Assembly (NCBI GenBank): GCA_001970955.1
Contig: MPUH01000712.1
Coordinates: 1 to 38,779 of the forward strand
From: Stentor coeruleus
Lineage: Eukaryota; Ciliophora; Heterotrichea; Heterotrichida; Stentoridae
Length of the DNA stretch: 38,779 nt
Direction: 5' to 3'
A program made the translations under genes and the position numbers. Under the pieces are notes generated by a model, which worked only from the letters and a program-made list of their open reading frames with translations, was not told the DNA's origin and did not search any database. Below, piece by piece: positions 30,501-37,783 of this stretch (the first letter of the stretch is position 1; each line of letters begins with the position of its first letter).

Positions 30501-31802
30501 TTCTCTAGTTTTATATGTAGTAAAAAACTCACATCTTAGACATTCACAGTTTTCATTAATTTTATATAAAATTTGATGTAGTTCTTCAAAAAACTCTTCA
30601 ACTATTTCTGAGTTGTTTTTATCATTTCTTTTATGCATTATTGATGAATATTTCATATACTCTTCAGAGATGTTAGAAAAATCATCAGGCTGTACTGAAA
30701 GAAAGTTTTTAGGTTTAGTAGCATCTTTATTTTTGGTAATTTGCTCTTTTTTTTCAGCTTTTTCTTCTTCTAGTTTTTTTTCTTCGTTTTTCCTTTGTAT
30801 TCTGAGATCTTCGATTCGGTTGAATTCTTTTAGGAGGACTTCAAGCCAAGAGATTTTGCTTTTGAATGTGATAACTTTTGAATAGAATTTTTTGTTGAAA
30901 AAAATGTTTAAAAATAGACTGTTAAGAGTTTTTTTGAATAAGAGATTGAGTTTTGGGTTACTGATTCGATCATAAAATACATATTTTATATGAAAATTCC
31001 TGTTTTTTATTATATCATCATAGTTAAGGTTTGATTCAGTTTGGTTTATGCATTTCCAAATATCTGTTGTTTGGTCTCTAAAGAAGAGAAATATATTTTT
31101 TTCTAAGTCTTCATATACAACTAAAGATAGAGAAAATGAAATAGTTTGTTCAATATCGATAACTAAAGGCAATATTTCATTTTGATTATCAGTTGATAGA
31201 TTAAGACAAAGAACTATTGGCCATTCTTTAGCTTCAAGTTTTAGTCTTTCGATTTTATCAAGGATTATATGTGATAATGTTGAATCACAAGTATAATTAA
31301 AACTAGGAAAGCTTTTGATGTTATTATATGTATGCATTGGTATACGCATAAGGTCTAAAACTGGAGATTCAAGTGTATTGATTTGATTTGTTTCTCTTTC
31401 TATAGTATTTAAGATTTCTTCGATTGGGTTGTCGTGTTGGCCGAATGATGTGTACATAATTCCATCTTCAAAACCAGGTAAATCGTAAAAATAATTATCT
31501 GGAAGCACATCTTTGAAAATGATCTGGTTTAAAATAGCATTAGTGAATGATTTTATAAGAGGACTTGAAGATTTTGTTTTCATTAAGGCGTAGGAAAGCT
31601 GCTGGTGGTGAATGAAAATTTGGCAATACGTTTTTCCCATTGAAACAAAAGACAATGAACTTAGTAAGCTCATAATAATTATAATAATGGTTTGTATCAA
31701 AAAAATAATCAGAATAATGATAGCGGCTTTAGTTATAAAATGTAGCATATTTTGATTGTTAAGATAATTAAATAAACTAATAAGATGATGAGATGTAGAC
31801 AT
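27549..31802 (-). CDS. Giant protein of tandem degenerate USP-like (pseudo-deubiquitinase) modules
   Basis: A 1417-residue protein. By eye it consists of about five modules of 250-300 residues. Four carry a helix ending ILxxIH or ELHxIL followed by a CxCxxCxxF zinc knuckle (Cys near 420-424, 712-718, 962-967 and 1234-1243), then beta-rich sequence with a PxxLxIxL strand, a VIxxH-like strand, a Trp strand and a closing aromatic strand. The last module ends YSLVCIIFHV...SSWAFGD...YFPAILIYNKRK, which has the order of the C-terminal half of ubiquitin-specific proteases (VIxHxG, GHY, W, D, and a final LFY). The NxCYxNS Cys box and the GHY His box are not visible in any module, so catalysis is unlikely. 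Residues 22-44 are Ile-rich and could be a membrane anchor, or the true start may be Met44 (31673). The module count and family are my inference. It stops at TAG. Confidence 0.6.
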   Translation of the reverse strand: MSTSHHLISLFNYLNNQNMLHFITKAAIIILIIFLIQTIIIIIMSLLSSLSFVSMGKTYCQIFIHHQQLSYALMKTKSSSPLIKSFTNAILNQIIFKDVLPDNYFYDLPGFEDGIMYTSFGQHDNPIEEILNTIERETNQINTLESPVLDLMRIPMHTYNNIKSFPSFNYTCDSTLSHIILDKIERLKLEAKEWPIVLCLNLSTDNQNEILPLVIDIEQTISFSLSLVVYEDLEKNIFLFFRDQTTDIWKCINQTESNLNYDDIIKNRNFHIKYVFYDRISNPKLNLLFKKTLNSLFLNIFFNKKFYSKVITFKSKISWLEVLLKEFNRIEDLRIQRKNEEKKLEEEKAEKKEQITKNKDATKPKNFLSVQPDDFSNISEEYMKYSSIMHKRNDKNNSEIVEEFFEELHQILYKINENCECLRCEFFTTYKTREGKIRCAVDLDLGSGETYMEYVNKCWHTYESTTLKGVNKDIFAIGDILRDGFEKFMVMKLFGTTGDNEVNLKPYLIFRISRAPSFGRKFLLELEKIDIGSYIKKNEFYNISSVIYYLDSSNDNTSVSIINEQSKWYIMGDKDDKEINTYCDAISKAYGINTSIFFYTNEQPNFSIANDVFETRFMTKNIIPFISSAITILLNLPLFKKEMMNFQIKPGFEWTQNLYEMIHDKITDARIENFIKNYMKVVDMTHYEMSTSFFIDNILENIHIKSAQGQINCLCPSCRSFMISGILLKTKKEIKKRFIVQVFQNQEIKLGGNTLNKYSGCDYNYDIKNPPLCLMIKLSNMVDPNSKEFKKHLVRAYLKDNNFITYANNNSVTEYKLKSIVFAGGDKTRSLIYNKKKLCWEFVSDPEIIPISIDDINNMKIIVGAFIPESLIYTIGISDQSLSMRICSIFSALSSINYFRKRLYPNSPWAKLMNLENKSDIVPLEILRIFTTNYETFEIESIFYNILNQMHNSVEDSENTICKCIVCKLFCCKVIEGNNENNLRKIRKLGYSITSKYLMKQMNIMKSCYDMKIFKDEIKKADEAKNLNTSDYDKGKIVNIVSVYGSKIIVADFRGRFNEDDMRTKKFINETMYFSIKGHEPLFYTLNSIILHHVTKTKYLVYKVSDEYLIFSGTEIKKYTLPSTKSLKKYTPILGFYEKTPINFVKTVLKSLVSIDHFSHSIESYNIPNSEWFDKFKSFFESQDQLENPLKIIDFIKCLHKDNPNLLQIGKDNGYDCENALKDILNYIHNKSMCCKNNQCPVCKSFLIEGSCWTVDDPMKVYNIYTTNILNVVKVACVKVIKDAILSYTIDSDVTGVSYELEELPLSLIYVLNYATNNSSSIEDIIETCNDNIKVNTDITIQRAREVATYSLVCIIFHVKNNSDRCIIARSINYSSWAFGDNEYIKGYKPENSLKNIKEITKRDDYFPAILIYNKRK

Positions 31803-32217
31803 AAAAAATAATCCTTATAGATTACAAAAATGATGCTAATAGATTGTAAAAATTATGCAGAATTATAAAGATTAAGGCAAATGAATGAATATATTTTAAT
31901 TAAGTTTTGTATGGAAATTATAGATGTTTTATATGGTTTTTATTGTATATGAGTAAGTCTCTGATTTTATAATTTAATTAAGTTTAAGAGTTTTAGGGTT
32001 TGTGATTTTTTGGGGTGAATTTTAAAGACTATATAATAAGCGAATATAATTAAAAGTTAACTAATGTCATTTTATCAACATATGCCATACGCATTTTAAT
32101 ATATTTCAAAATTAACTTTTTTAATCGTGTTTATTCAAGCATCACATAAAATCATATAATTAATAAAAAAACTACTCTATAATCATAATATTGCTATAAA
32201 CCTAATATAATTATAAT
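31803..32217. other. Intergenic between the two pseudo-deubiquitinase-like genes
   Basis: This 415-bp spacer is G-leaning in 31840-32030 and C-leaning in 32060-32217 on the plus strand, the usual pattern between two minus-strand genes. It holds the promoter of the USP-like gene. No further feature was seen. Confidence 0.45.
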
Positions 32218-34197
32218 CTAATCAGATATTTTAGCGATATCCAGAAGTTCTTTTTCATTTTCCGTATAATATCTTTTGCATCTGATACACTGAGTAATAT
32301 TTAAAAGCCTACATTTTTTGCATATTTTACATTGATCAGAACATTCTACATCTAAAAAGTTATCTTCATCAAGTAATGTTTTATCATTTTGGCACATGAT
32401 TTTTATAGGTGAATTCCTTGCTTGACCATATCTGTTTGTAGGATTTAATGCTACTAAGCTTTTAGGGTAACTAATCATCTGTGGACCTTTAAAATCTGAT
32501 TCTTTTGGCGATGAAAGGTTTAAATTCTGACGTATTTCTGTGTTAAAACCAGGAAATATTGGTGCAGGAATGAAACACTGATTTTGAGTTTTAAATTCTG
32601 AAGATTGTGGAGGTCTTATGTTTATATCATAAATTTGAGTATTTGCAGTAAAAGGTAAATTCTGAGGTAAATTATTTTCAACGACATGAGTATTGCCAAC
32701 TAATTTTTTATCATCAACTTTATATAAACAATTCATTGACTTGCTATTCTGATAAACATTCATATTAAACCCAAATGTATCATTCCCTACTATCTCATAA
32801 TCTTTAGGACTATTCTCATATCTCTTATGCTTATTATAAAATGCTTCATTACTAAGATCCTGTGGGCTTTTAGTGATACTATTTTCATTTCCTTTTAATT
32901 GTATTCGATCTTTAGGCACTTCCAATTTTTCACTGGTATGATCATTAAAATTGCAAATACTTTCAAATTCTTTAATCTCTTTAATTTCTTTATAATTTTC
33001 AGCACAAAATGCTATTTTTTTAATCAGATCTTCATTGTGGACTTTATTATAAAAAATAATTTCACCCATTGTTTTTATAAGATCTATAATATCTTCAGGG
33101 ATCTCAGGTGATAATAAATTTAATGTGCTTTTTGTTGAATTCGGTATATGGATAAGGTTTTTTATATCATTTTTAGGTGTTGCAAATTTGATATCCGAAG
33201 TATTGATTTCATAAGTTTTATCTAATGATGGTTCTTCTATTTTATTTGTTTTTGGAAATATATTGGGAGGTATGGGTGGACGTAAAATTGATGGAGAATT
33301 TGATCTTAAAAAGTTTTGAGTTTTAGCATAGTTTTTGCTTTGAGGCAAGTTAAGGTTTTGATTAGGGGTATTTATAGGTGTTAAGTTTTCATAACAAATT
33401 TGTGTATTTTTTTGATTGTAAAACATTGGAGGATTAATAACTTGTTGTGGGACTGGATTATATAAATTTGTTTGCATACAAGCCTCAGGGATTGGAATTT
33501 TATAATTCATTTGAGTTATTTTTTTAGACATAAACGGAGGGTTTTCAAGTTTTTCTACATCAAAATCAGTTGAGTATTCCATTTCAATCATATCTTTTGT
33601 ATATAAAACTGAAGATCTACCATATTCATGCTTCATATATATAATAGGAGCGTTTTCTAAGCCATACTCATTTATATTATTATTTTCCAACATAACAACT
33701 TTGATCTGAAAAAACATACTAATTTTTGTTAGTATCTGATTCAGTTTTTGATTCTCATTATTAGATTTTATCATATTCACCATATCTAAATCATCTTCAA
33801 AAAACCAACAAATAATATTCTTCATCCCTTCTTCAAGGCCTTTTCTATGATTTTCATTTGGGCTTGCTATATAATACTGCAACCATTTCAGTCTTTGTGT
33901 ATATAAATGCTGATTGTCTGTAATTTGTTCCAATATTGCAAAAAAAAATTCAGTTTCTGTTTTTGGATAACTTGATATTACTTTTAGATTCATTTTTTCT
34001 TTGTAATCATCGAAAATCCTTTTAATACAATTGAAAATTTTCTTAGTTGGTTGGATTGAATATCTTATAAGAAGATCTAAAATACCAAAACAAAAATTAA
34101 AGCTGAATTGTCCTGGACCTGGTATAAATGCTTCATATAAGATTTCTGGTAGTAGAAATGATTTGAATTCTTGTTTTTGAAATTCTAAACCTGACAT
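32218..34197 (-). CDS. Otubain-like protein with lost catalytic residues and a C-terminal Cys cluster
   Basis: A 659-residue protein. Residues about 15-205 have the order of an otubain-type OTU domain: a PGPGQFSF stretch in place of the DGNCFYR box, a FFAILEQI helix, RLKWLQYYIAS...NHRKGLEEGMKNI matching the family's YLRLLTSG...FF segment, a helix and strand (LNQILTKISMFFQIKVVML), and YGRSSVLY in place of GHYDILY. The catalytic His is replaced by Arg, and the Cys by Phe unless the NFCF two residues later serves, so it is probably inactive. About 215-610 is Asn/Pro-rich and disordered. Residues 619-641 hold seven cysteines in CxxxCxxCxxC...CxxC spacing (CKICKKCRLL, CIRCKRY), a likely zinc-binding finger. 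The gene lies upstream of the USP-like gene on the same strand. The start is the ATG at 34197 and the stop is TAG. Confidence 0.6.
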   Translation of the reverse strand: MSGLEFQKQEFKSFLLPEILYEAFIPGPGQFSFNFCFGILDLLIRYSIQPTKKIFNCIKRIFDDYKEKMNLKVISSYPKTETEFFFAILEQITDNQHLYTQRLKWLQYYIASPNENHRKGLEEGMKNIICWFFEDDLDMVNMIKSNNENQKLNQILTKISMFFQIKVVMLENNNINEYGLENAPIIYMKHEYGRSSVLYTKDMIEMEYSTDFDVEKLENPPFMSKKITQMNYKIPIPEACMQTNLYNPVPQQVINPPMFYNQKNTQICYENLTPINTPNQNLNLPQSKNYAKTQNFLRSNSPSILRPPIPPNIFPKTNKIEEPSLDKTYEINTSDIKFATPKNDIKNLIHIPNSTKSTLNLLSPEIPEDIIDLIKTMGEIIFYNKVHNEDLIKKIAFCAENYKEIKEIKEFESICNFNDHTSEKLEVPKDRIQLKGNENSITKSPQDLSNEAFYNKHKRYENSPKDYEIVGNDTFGFNMNVYQNSKSMNCLYKVDDKKLVGNTHVVENNLPQNLPFTANTQIYDINIRPPQSSEFKTQNQCFIPAPIFPGFNTEIRQNLNLSSPKESDFKGPQMISYPKSLVALNPTNRYGQARNSPIKIMCQNDKTLLDEDNFLDVECSDQCKICKKCRLLNITQCIRCKRYYTENEKELLDIAKISD

Positions 34198-35383
34198 TTG
34201 TGTATTATATTAGGGTGATTTATTGACAAGGATGATAATAATGGGTTAAGGTAATATTGCATATAAAATTTGGTTTATGGTAATTTTAATGAACTTTTAG
34301 TTGTTGAATTTGTTAATAAAATTGATTATCGGAGGGTTTTTAATAATTATATACTTGGAAATAAGCTTGAAGATTAGAATATAGGATATAAAATATTTTA
34401 AAATAAGACTTTAGGCTGAAAGGCTTAAATTATAGAAAGTATTAAATAGGAGAGTTTAAAAATGAAGGCGATTTTTAGCTTTGATGCAAAGATGGGATGC
34501 TAAGTATAAAAGGATTGGGAATGTGGGTTTTTTATAGGGGGTTTAAGTAATATTTAAGGATTTTTTGTAATGTTTTTAGTTTGAAGTGTTAGGATTAAAG
34601 CATTTTACACTTGAATTATTGTTTATGTATTTTTGAGCAAGTATATTTGGATATATACTTTAAATTCAATACCAAAATGCTAAGTACACCAAATCTAATC
34701 TAGTTTATGAATAAAACTAGTAAAAGTTATATATAAGTATATTTATAAAACTTTTATATCATATTCAATTATCCGCTTACAAAAAATTGCAGTCAAAATA
34801 CATTTTTATATACTTTGCTATAGCCCATTTAGATTACATTTTGAAATTAAAACCTGAATTTTAATTAAAAACATAAACCAACTTAAAAATTATTCCAGCA
34901 ATCATAATTACATACAAAACATATATAAAAATCTAAAGATTATATAAATTTTTATATTCACAGAATTTTTCAAGCCTCAATCACCAGTTTAAACTCCTTA
35001 AAATACCCTTAATTCAATAATAAATCTTCAATTTGACATAAAAACTCTAATCATAAAGATCTTCTCTATCTTTATAATAAAATTAACTATAATTATACAC
35101 AAAATCATTTACCAAATTATTTTAGTATATTCAAATGCTATATTCTTAATTATCCCTACCTAAAATCGTATAATTTTTTTTGTTTATCTCTAAAATCCAA
35201 ACCAAACTAATAAAATACAAATAAAAACCAAGCCAAAAAGCTTAGAAAATGAAACAAAAAAATATTTTTCAAACAAACACAACACATATAATAACAAAAA
35301 ATCAAAAATACCATGATTTAGCTTTAGTAAAAAATATAAAACCCAAATCCAGATTTGAATAATAAAATAATTATTTGTTACCA
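34198..35383. other. Long intergenic region
   Basis: 34198-34600 is G-rich and C-poor on the plus strand, consistent with the 5' flank of the otubain-like gene. 34700-35383 is AT-rich with growing C content. A hydrophobic 64-codon minus-strand frame at 35190-35384 starts exactly at the edge of a duplication and is not called. No RNA gene was seen. Confidence 0.45.
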
Positions 35384-35521
35384 TTTTTATATGGAAAGCT
35401 TATCTAATAAATAGGAAAAATGCTTTATACCCTTATCAGAAATGCAAATCATTTTTTATATGGAAAGCTTATCTAATAAATAGGAAAAATGCTTTATACC
35501 CTTATTAGAAATGCAAATCAT
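35384..35521. repeat. 69-nt tandem duplication
   Basis: Bases 35384-35452 recur at 35453-35521 with one mismatch (C at 35437, T at 35506). No confident gene is affected. It is the same kind of structure as the gene-breaking duplications elsewhere in the window. Confidence 0.9.
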
Positions 35522-35705
35522 TCAAAAAACCCAAATTTTCACTACTGAATATCAGTTTTTTGATAAAAAATATTTACTATTACTCATATTCTTTACAATC
35601 ATTATCTAATATTTTTTTCTCCCATAATATAATCATCTAAAAACAATAAGAAATTTGTATAAAAGAACCACAAAGTTTGAGTTTTTTTGAAAATTGAATT
35701 GTTTA

Positions 35706-35919
35706 TATTATAATGATGAAGTTTTATAGTCAAGATTTTTTTGAAATAGAATTTTATTATGGGTATATAAATAATTTACTTAGATTTATGAGCTTAGCTA
35801 GTTTTAGGAGATNTATTATAATGATGAAGTTTTATAGTCAAGATTTTTTTGAAATAGAATTTTATTATGGGTATATAGATAATTTACTTAGATTTATGAG
35901 CTTAGCTAGTTTTAGGAGA
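35706..35919. repeat. 106-nt direct duplication joined by a single N
   Basis: Bases 35706-35811 recur at 35814-35919 with one mismatch (A at 35770, G at 35878). The two copies are separated by T and a single N (35813), the only ambiguous base in the window. The lone N at the junction points to a scaffold join between overlapping contigs. Confidence 0.93.
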
Positions 35920-35943
35920 CGGAAGATTAGGAAATTTGTCTGA
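35713..35943 (+). CDS. Weak small ORF, duplicated by the assembly
   Basis: As printed this is a 76-codon frame that contains the same 36-residue segment twice. Collapsing the duplication leaves about 40 residues beginning MMKFYSQDFFEIEFYYGYI and ending in a basic RRRKIRKF tail before TGA. A 15-nt GT...AG segment overlapping the stop (starting at 35939) could extend it by a few codons, but it lacks A at position 10. This may be a real micro-protein, an exon, or chance. Confidence 0.3.
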   Translation: MMKFYSQDFFEIEFYYGYINNLLRFMSLASFRRXIIMMKFYSQDFFEIEFYYGYIDNLLRFMSLASFRRRKIRKFV

Positions 35944-36473
35944 ATAGGAAAGCCAGGGCAAGATGTTTTTGATTAGGTTAATATTTTTATTATATTATAT
36001 ACATTTATGTAAACCTTTTCTGATGTAATAGAATAAGAAAACGTTTATATAGAAGATAAGTCAGTAGAAGTTTTTTTTATTATCATCTTCTGATAAAGGT
36101 AATTATTTAAAAACTGTTGATTATCCTTTTACTTTTACTCAATCATTTATTTCAAAAAGTCAATATTATATAAAAAAAATCTTGACTACAAAAAGCATCA
36201 ATATCACTTCTCCATATCCTATTAAGCAAATCTATCCACTTCATTTTAGTAATCTCCCTAACTCTTTCTTATCCCAACTACACATTAAACCTTTTTATAC
36301 TAATATCATGCTCCATTTTTCCATAATATTATCATCATATCTTTCAATATCCAAAGTTGTGTCCATGAACGCACCTCACCTACATATAAAACTGTTCTGA
36401 ATATAAGCTAAACACTAAAATATATTTTCCATTTTAAAAAGCAACATACAACATCCATTTATAAATATACTAT
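35944..36473. other. Intergenic upstream of a small plus-strand gene
   Basis: This is AT-rich sequence. The right half (36180-36470) is C-rich and G-poor, as before other plus-strand genes here. An open frame at 36182-36400 starts with TTG and consists of this biased sequence, so it is not called. Confidence 0.5.
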
Positions 36474-36809
36474 ATGAACTTTATAGCTAGCTTTGAAAAC
36501 CTAAAAGACTCGTTTAACTGCTCAAGCGACCGTGAAACCGAAGATAGCATGGTTTCATCACCGATAGATGTTTTTACTAAGAATAGTACAATATACATCC
36601 CAAAATGCCATTCAAATATCTTCACGTTTCCCTCTGAGCCCAGCATAGAAGAATTACAAAAATTGAACACACAAATTTTTAAAATATTGGATATTTTAGA
36701 TGAGACTATTCCTGTAGTAAATATCCGAGACGAAATTTCGATACAGAATAAAAAAGTTATTCTCCAACTACCTATAGTAAGAAGGACAAACAAAAGATTA
36801 ACCCTTTAG
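36474..36809 (+). CDS. Small acidic protein, function unknown
   Basis: A 111-residue soluble protein from ATG 36474 to TAG. It is Ser/Glu/Asp-rich at the N-terminus (SSDRETEDSMVSSP), then has a more hydrophobic helical part (IEELQKLNTQIFKILDILDE) and a basic tail (RRTNKRLTL). The codon content is balanced and unlike its flanks, and the upstream sequence has the C-rich bias of a real 5' flank, so I take it as a gene rather than the antisense frame at 36470-36793. No family is recognised. Confidence 0.6.
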   Translation: MNFIASFENLKDSFNCSSDRETEDSMVSSPIDVFTKNSTIYIPKCHSNIFTFPSEPSIEELQKLNTQIFKILDILDETIPVVNIRDEISIQNKKVILQLPIVRRTNKRLTL

Positions 36810-37507
36810 TCTAAGTATTTTAATTTATAAATTGATTGTAAGATAATAAATAATTTGGAACTTGGGAATTGGGTTTTGGTTTAGAATTTTTATATAAGAT
36901 CATATAGAAAATGGATAAGTTATGGAACAATCTGGATGTAAAGTAGTCTCGATGAAATGTGACTTAATATAAATTTAAAAGATACTTCGAAATTGATGTA
37001 GAGATATTCAAAATTAAGACTTTTTTAAATTTGTGATGTATAATTATATTATATAAATACGTAATAAGCTAGAGAAAAAATAGGGGAAATTTAAGACAGA
37101 AATTTTGTAAAACAGATATTATAATTAGGCTTTTGAAATTGTTAGGCTAGAATCTACTGACAAAAAGTTTGTGATTGTAAGCAAAAAATATTACCTGAGT
37201 TTAAAAAAAAGTTAAAATTTTTGTATTTAAGCTACTGGGATGATAAAAAGCAAGAAGTTAATATGTATTTTTGTAAAAGATCAAAAATATTCATTTTTCA
37301 AAGATTTGGTTTTTGATAATATAAATATAGAATTTCTAATGGTCTGATAAAGTGATTTTCAATGATATAGATGATACTAAATAGCGATATTTAATTAAAT
37401 GGATTATTAAAAGATGAGATTATTAATCTTAAACTTTCATATTTGCTGGGCATTCTCATCATATTCACTAGGAATAGGTTGATTTTTTGAGTATATCTCT
37501 ATATAAT
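36810..37507. other. Intergenic flank of the transposon remnant
   Basis: This is AT-rich, G-leaning sequence. Several overlapping 20-50-codon plus-strand frames (for example 37161-37316) look mildly protein-like, but they compete in different frames and none has a convincing start, so no gene is called. Confidence 0.4.
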
Positions 37508-37678
37508 ATGCAATTTATAAAAATGCAGGACCAATTTAAGTTATTTAGCTGTGATACCAAATCTGAAGATGTATTACAGACGAATCATTATAAAGTTAAA
37601 TCAGAAGAATGTGCTACTTCTAATTATAGCCAAATGGTGGGATTGGAGTTGCTGATTGAATTGCTTTTTTCTAGATGA
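37508..37678 (+). CDS. Possible 56-residue small ORF
   Basis: An ATG-initiated frame of 56 codons (MQFIKMQDQFKLFSCDTKSE at its start), ending in TGA 15 nt before the putative transposon terminus. Its mixed polar composition is gene-like, but there is no family match, and the TGA stop is unusual for this window. It might be a real small gene, or the 3' part of one interrupted by the insertion. Confidence 0.3.
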   Translation: MQFIKMQDQFKLFSCDTKSEDVLQTNHYKVKSEECATSNYSQMVGLELLIELLFSR

Positions 37679-37693
37679 TATAAAAAGTTAATA

Positions 37694-37776
37694 CAGTCTA
37701 ACTTGTAAACTTGCACACCTCGGTTCCAGAAAGTTTGTGCAACCTGCAGGTTGTGCAACATACACAAGTTAGCTAC
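37694..37776. repeat. Putative transposon end (TIR-like region)
   Basis: CAGT at 37694 directly follows TA (37692-37693), as in pogo/Tc1-type elements, which insert at TA and often begin CAGT. The next 75 bp are more GC-rich than the surroundings. They contain a 14-bp palindrome (CAACCTGCAGGTTG), TTGTGCAAC twice and its near-inverse TTGCACACC once, and an imperfect inverted pair (CTTGTAAACTTGCACA against TGTGCAACATACACAAG). The partner end lies outside the window, so this is unconfirmed. Confidence 0.45.
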
Positions 37777-37783
37777 AAGATAG

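Noticed and set aside
35190..35384. Hydrophobic 64-residue minus-strand frame
   Set aside because: It is low-complexity, AT-driven sequence and its start falls exactly on the edge of a duplication; there is no supporting motif.
36182..36400. 72-residue plus-strand frame
   Set aside because: It starts with TTG, is made of C-rich flank sequence and has no family signal; it is the 5' flank of the next gene.
36470..36793. 107-residue minus-strand frame
   Set aside because: It is antisense to the plus-strand gene at 36474-36809, whose start, stop and upstream base bias fit better.
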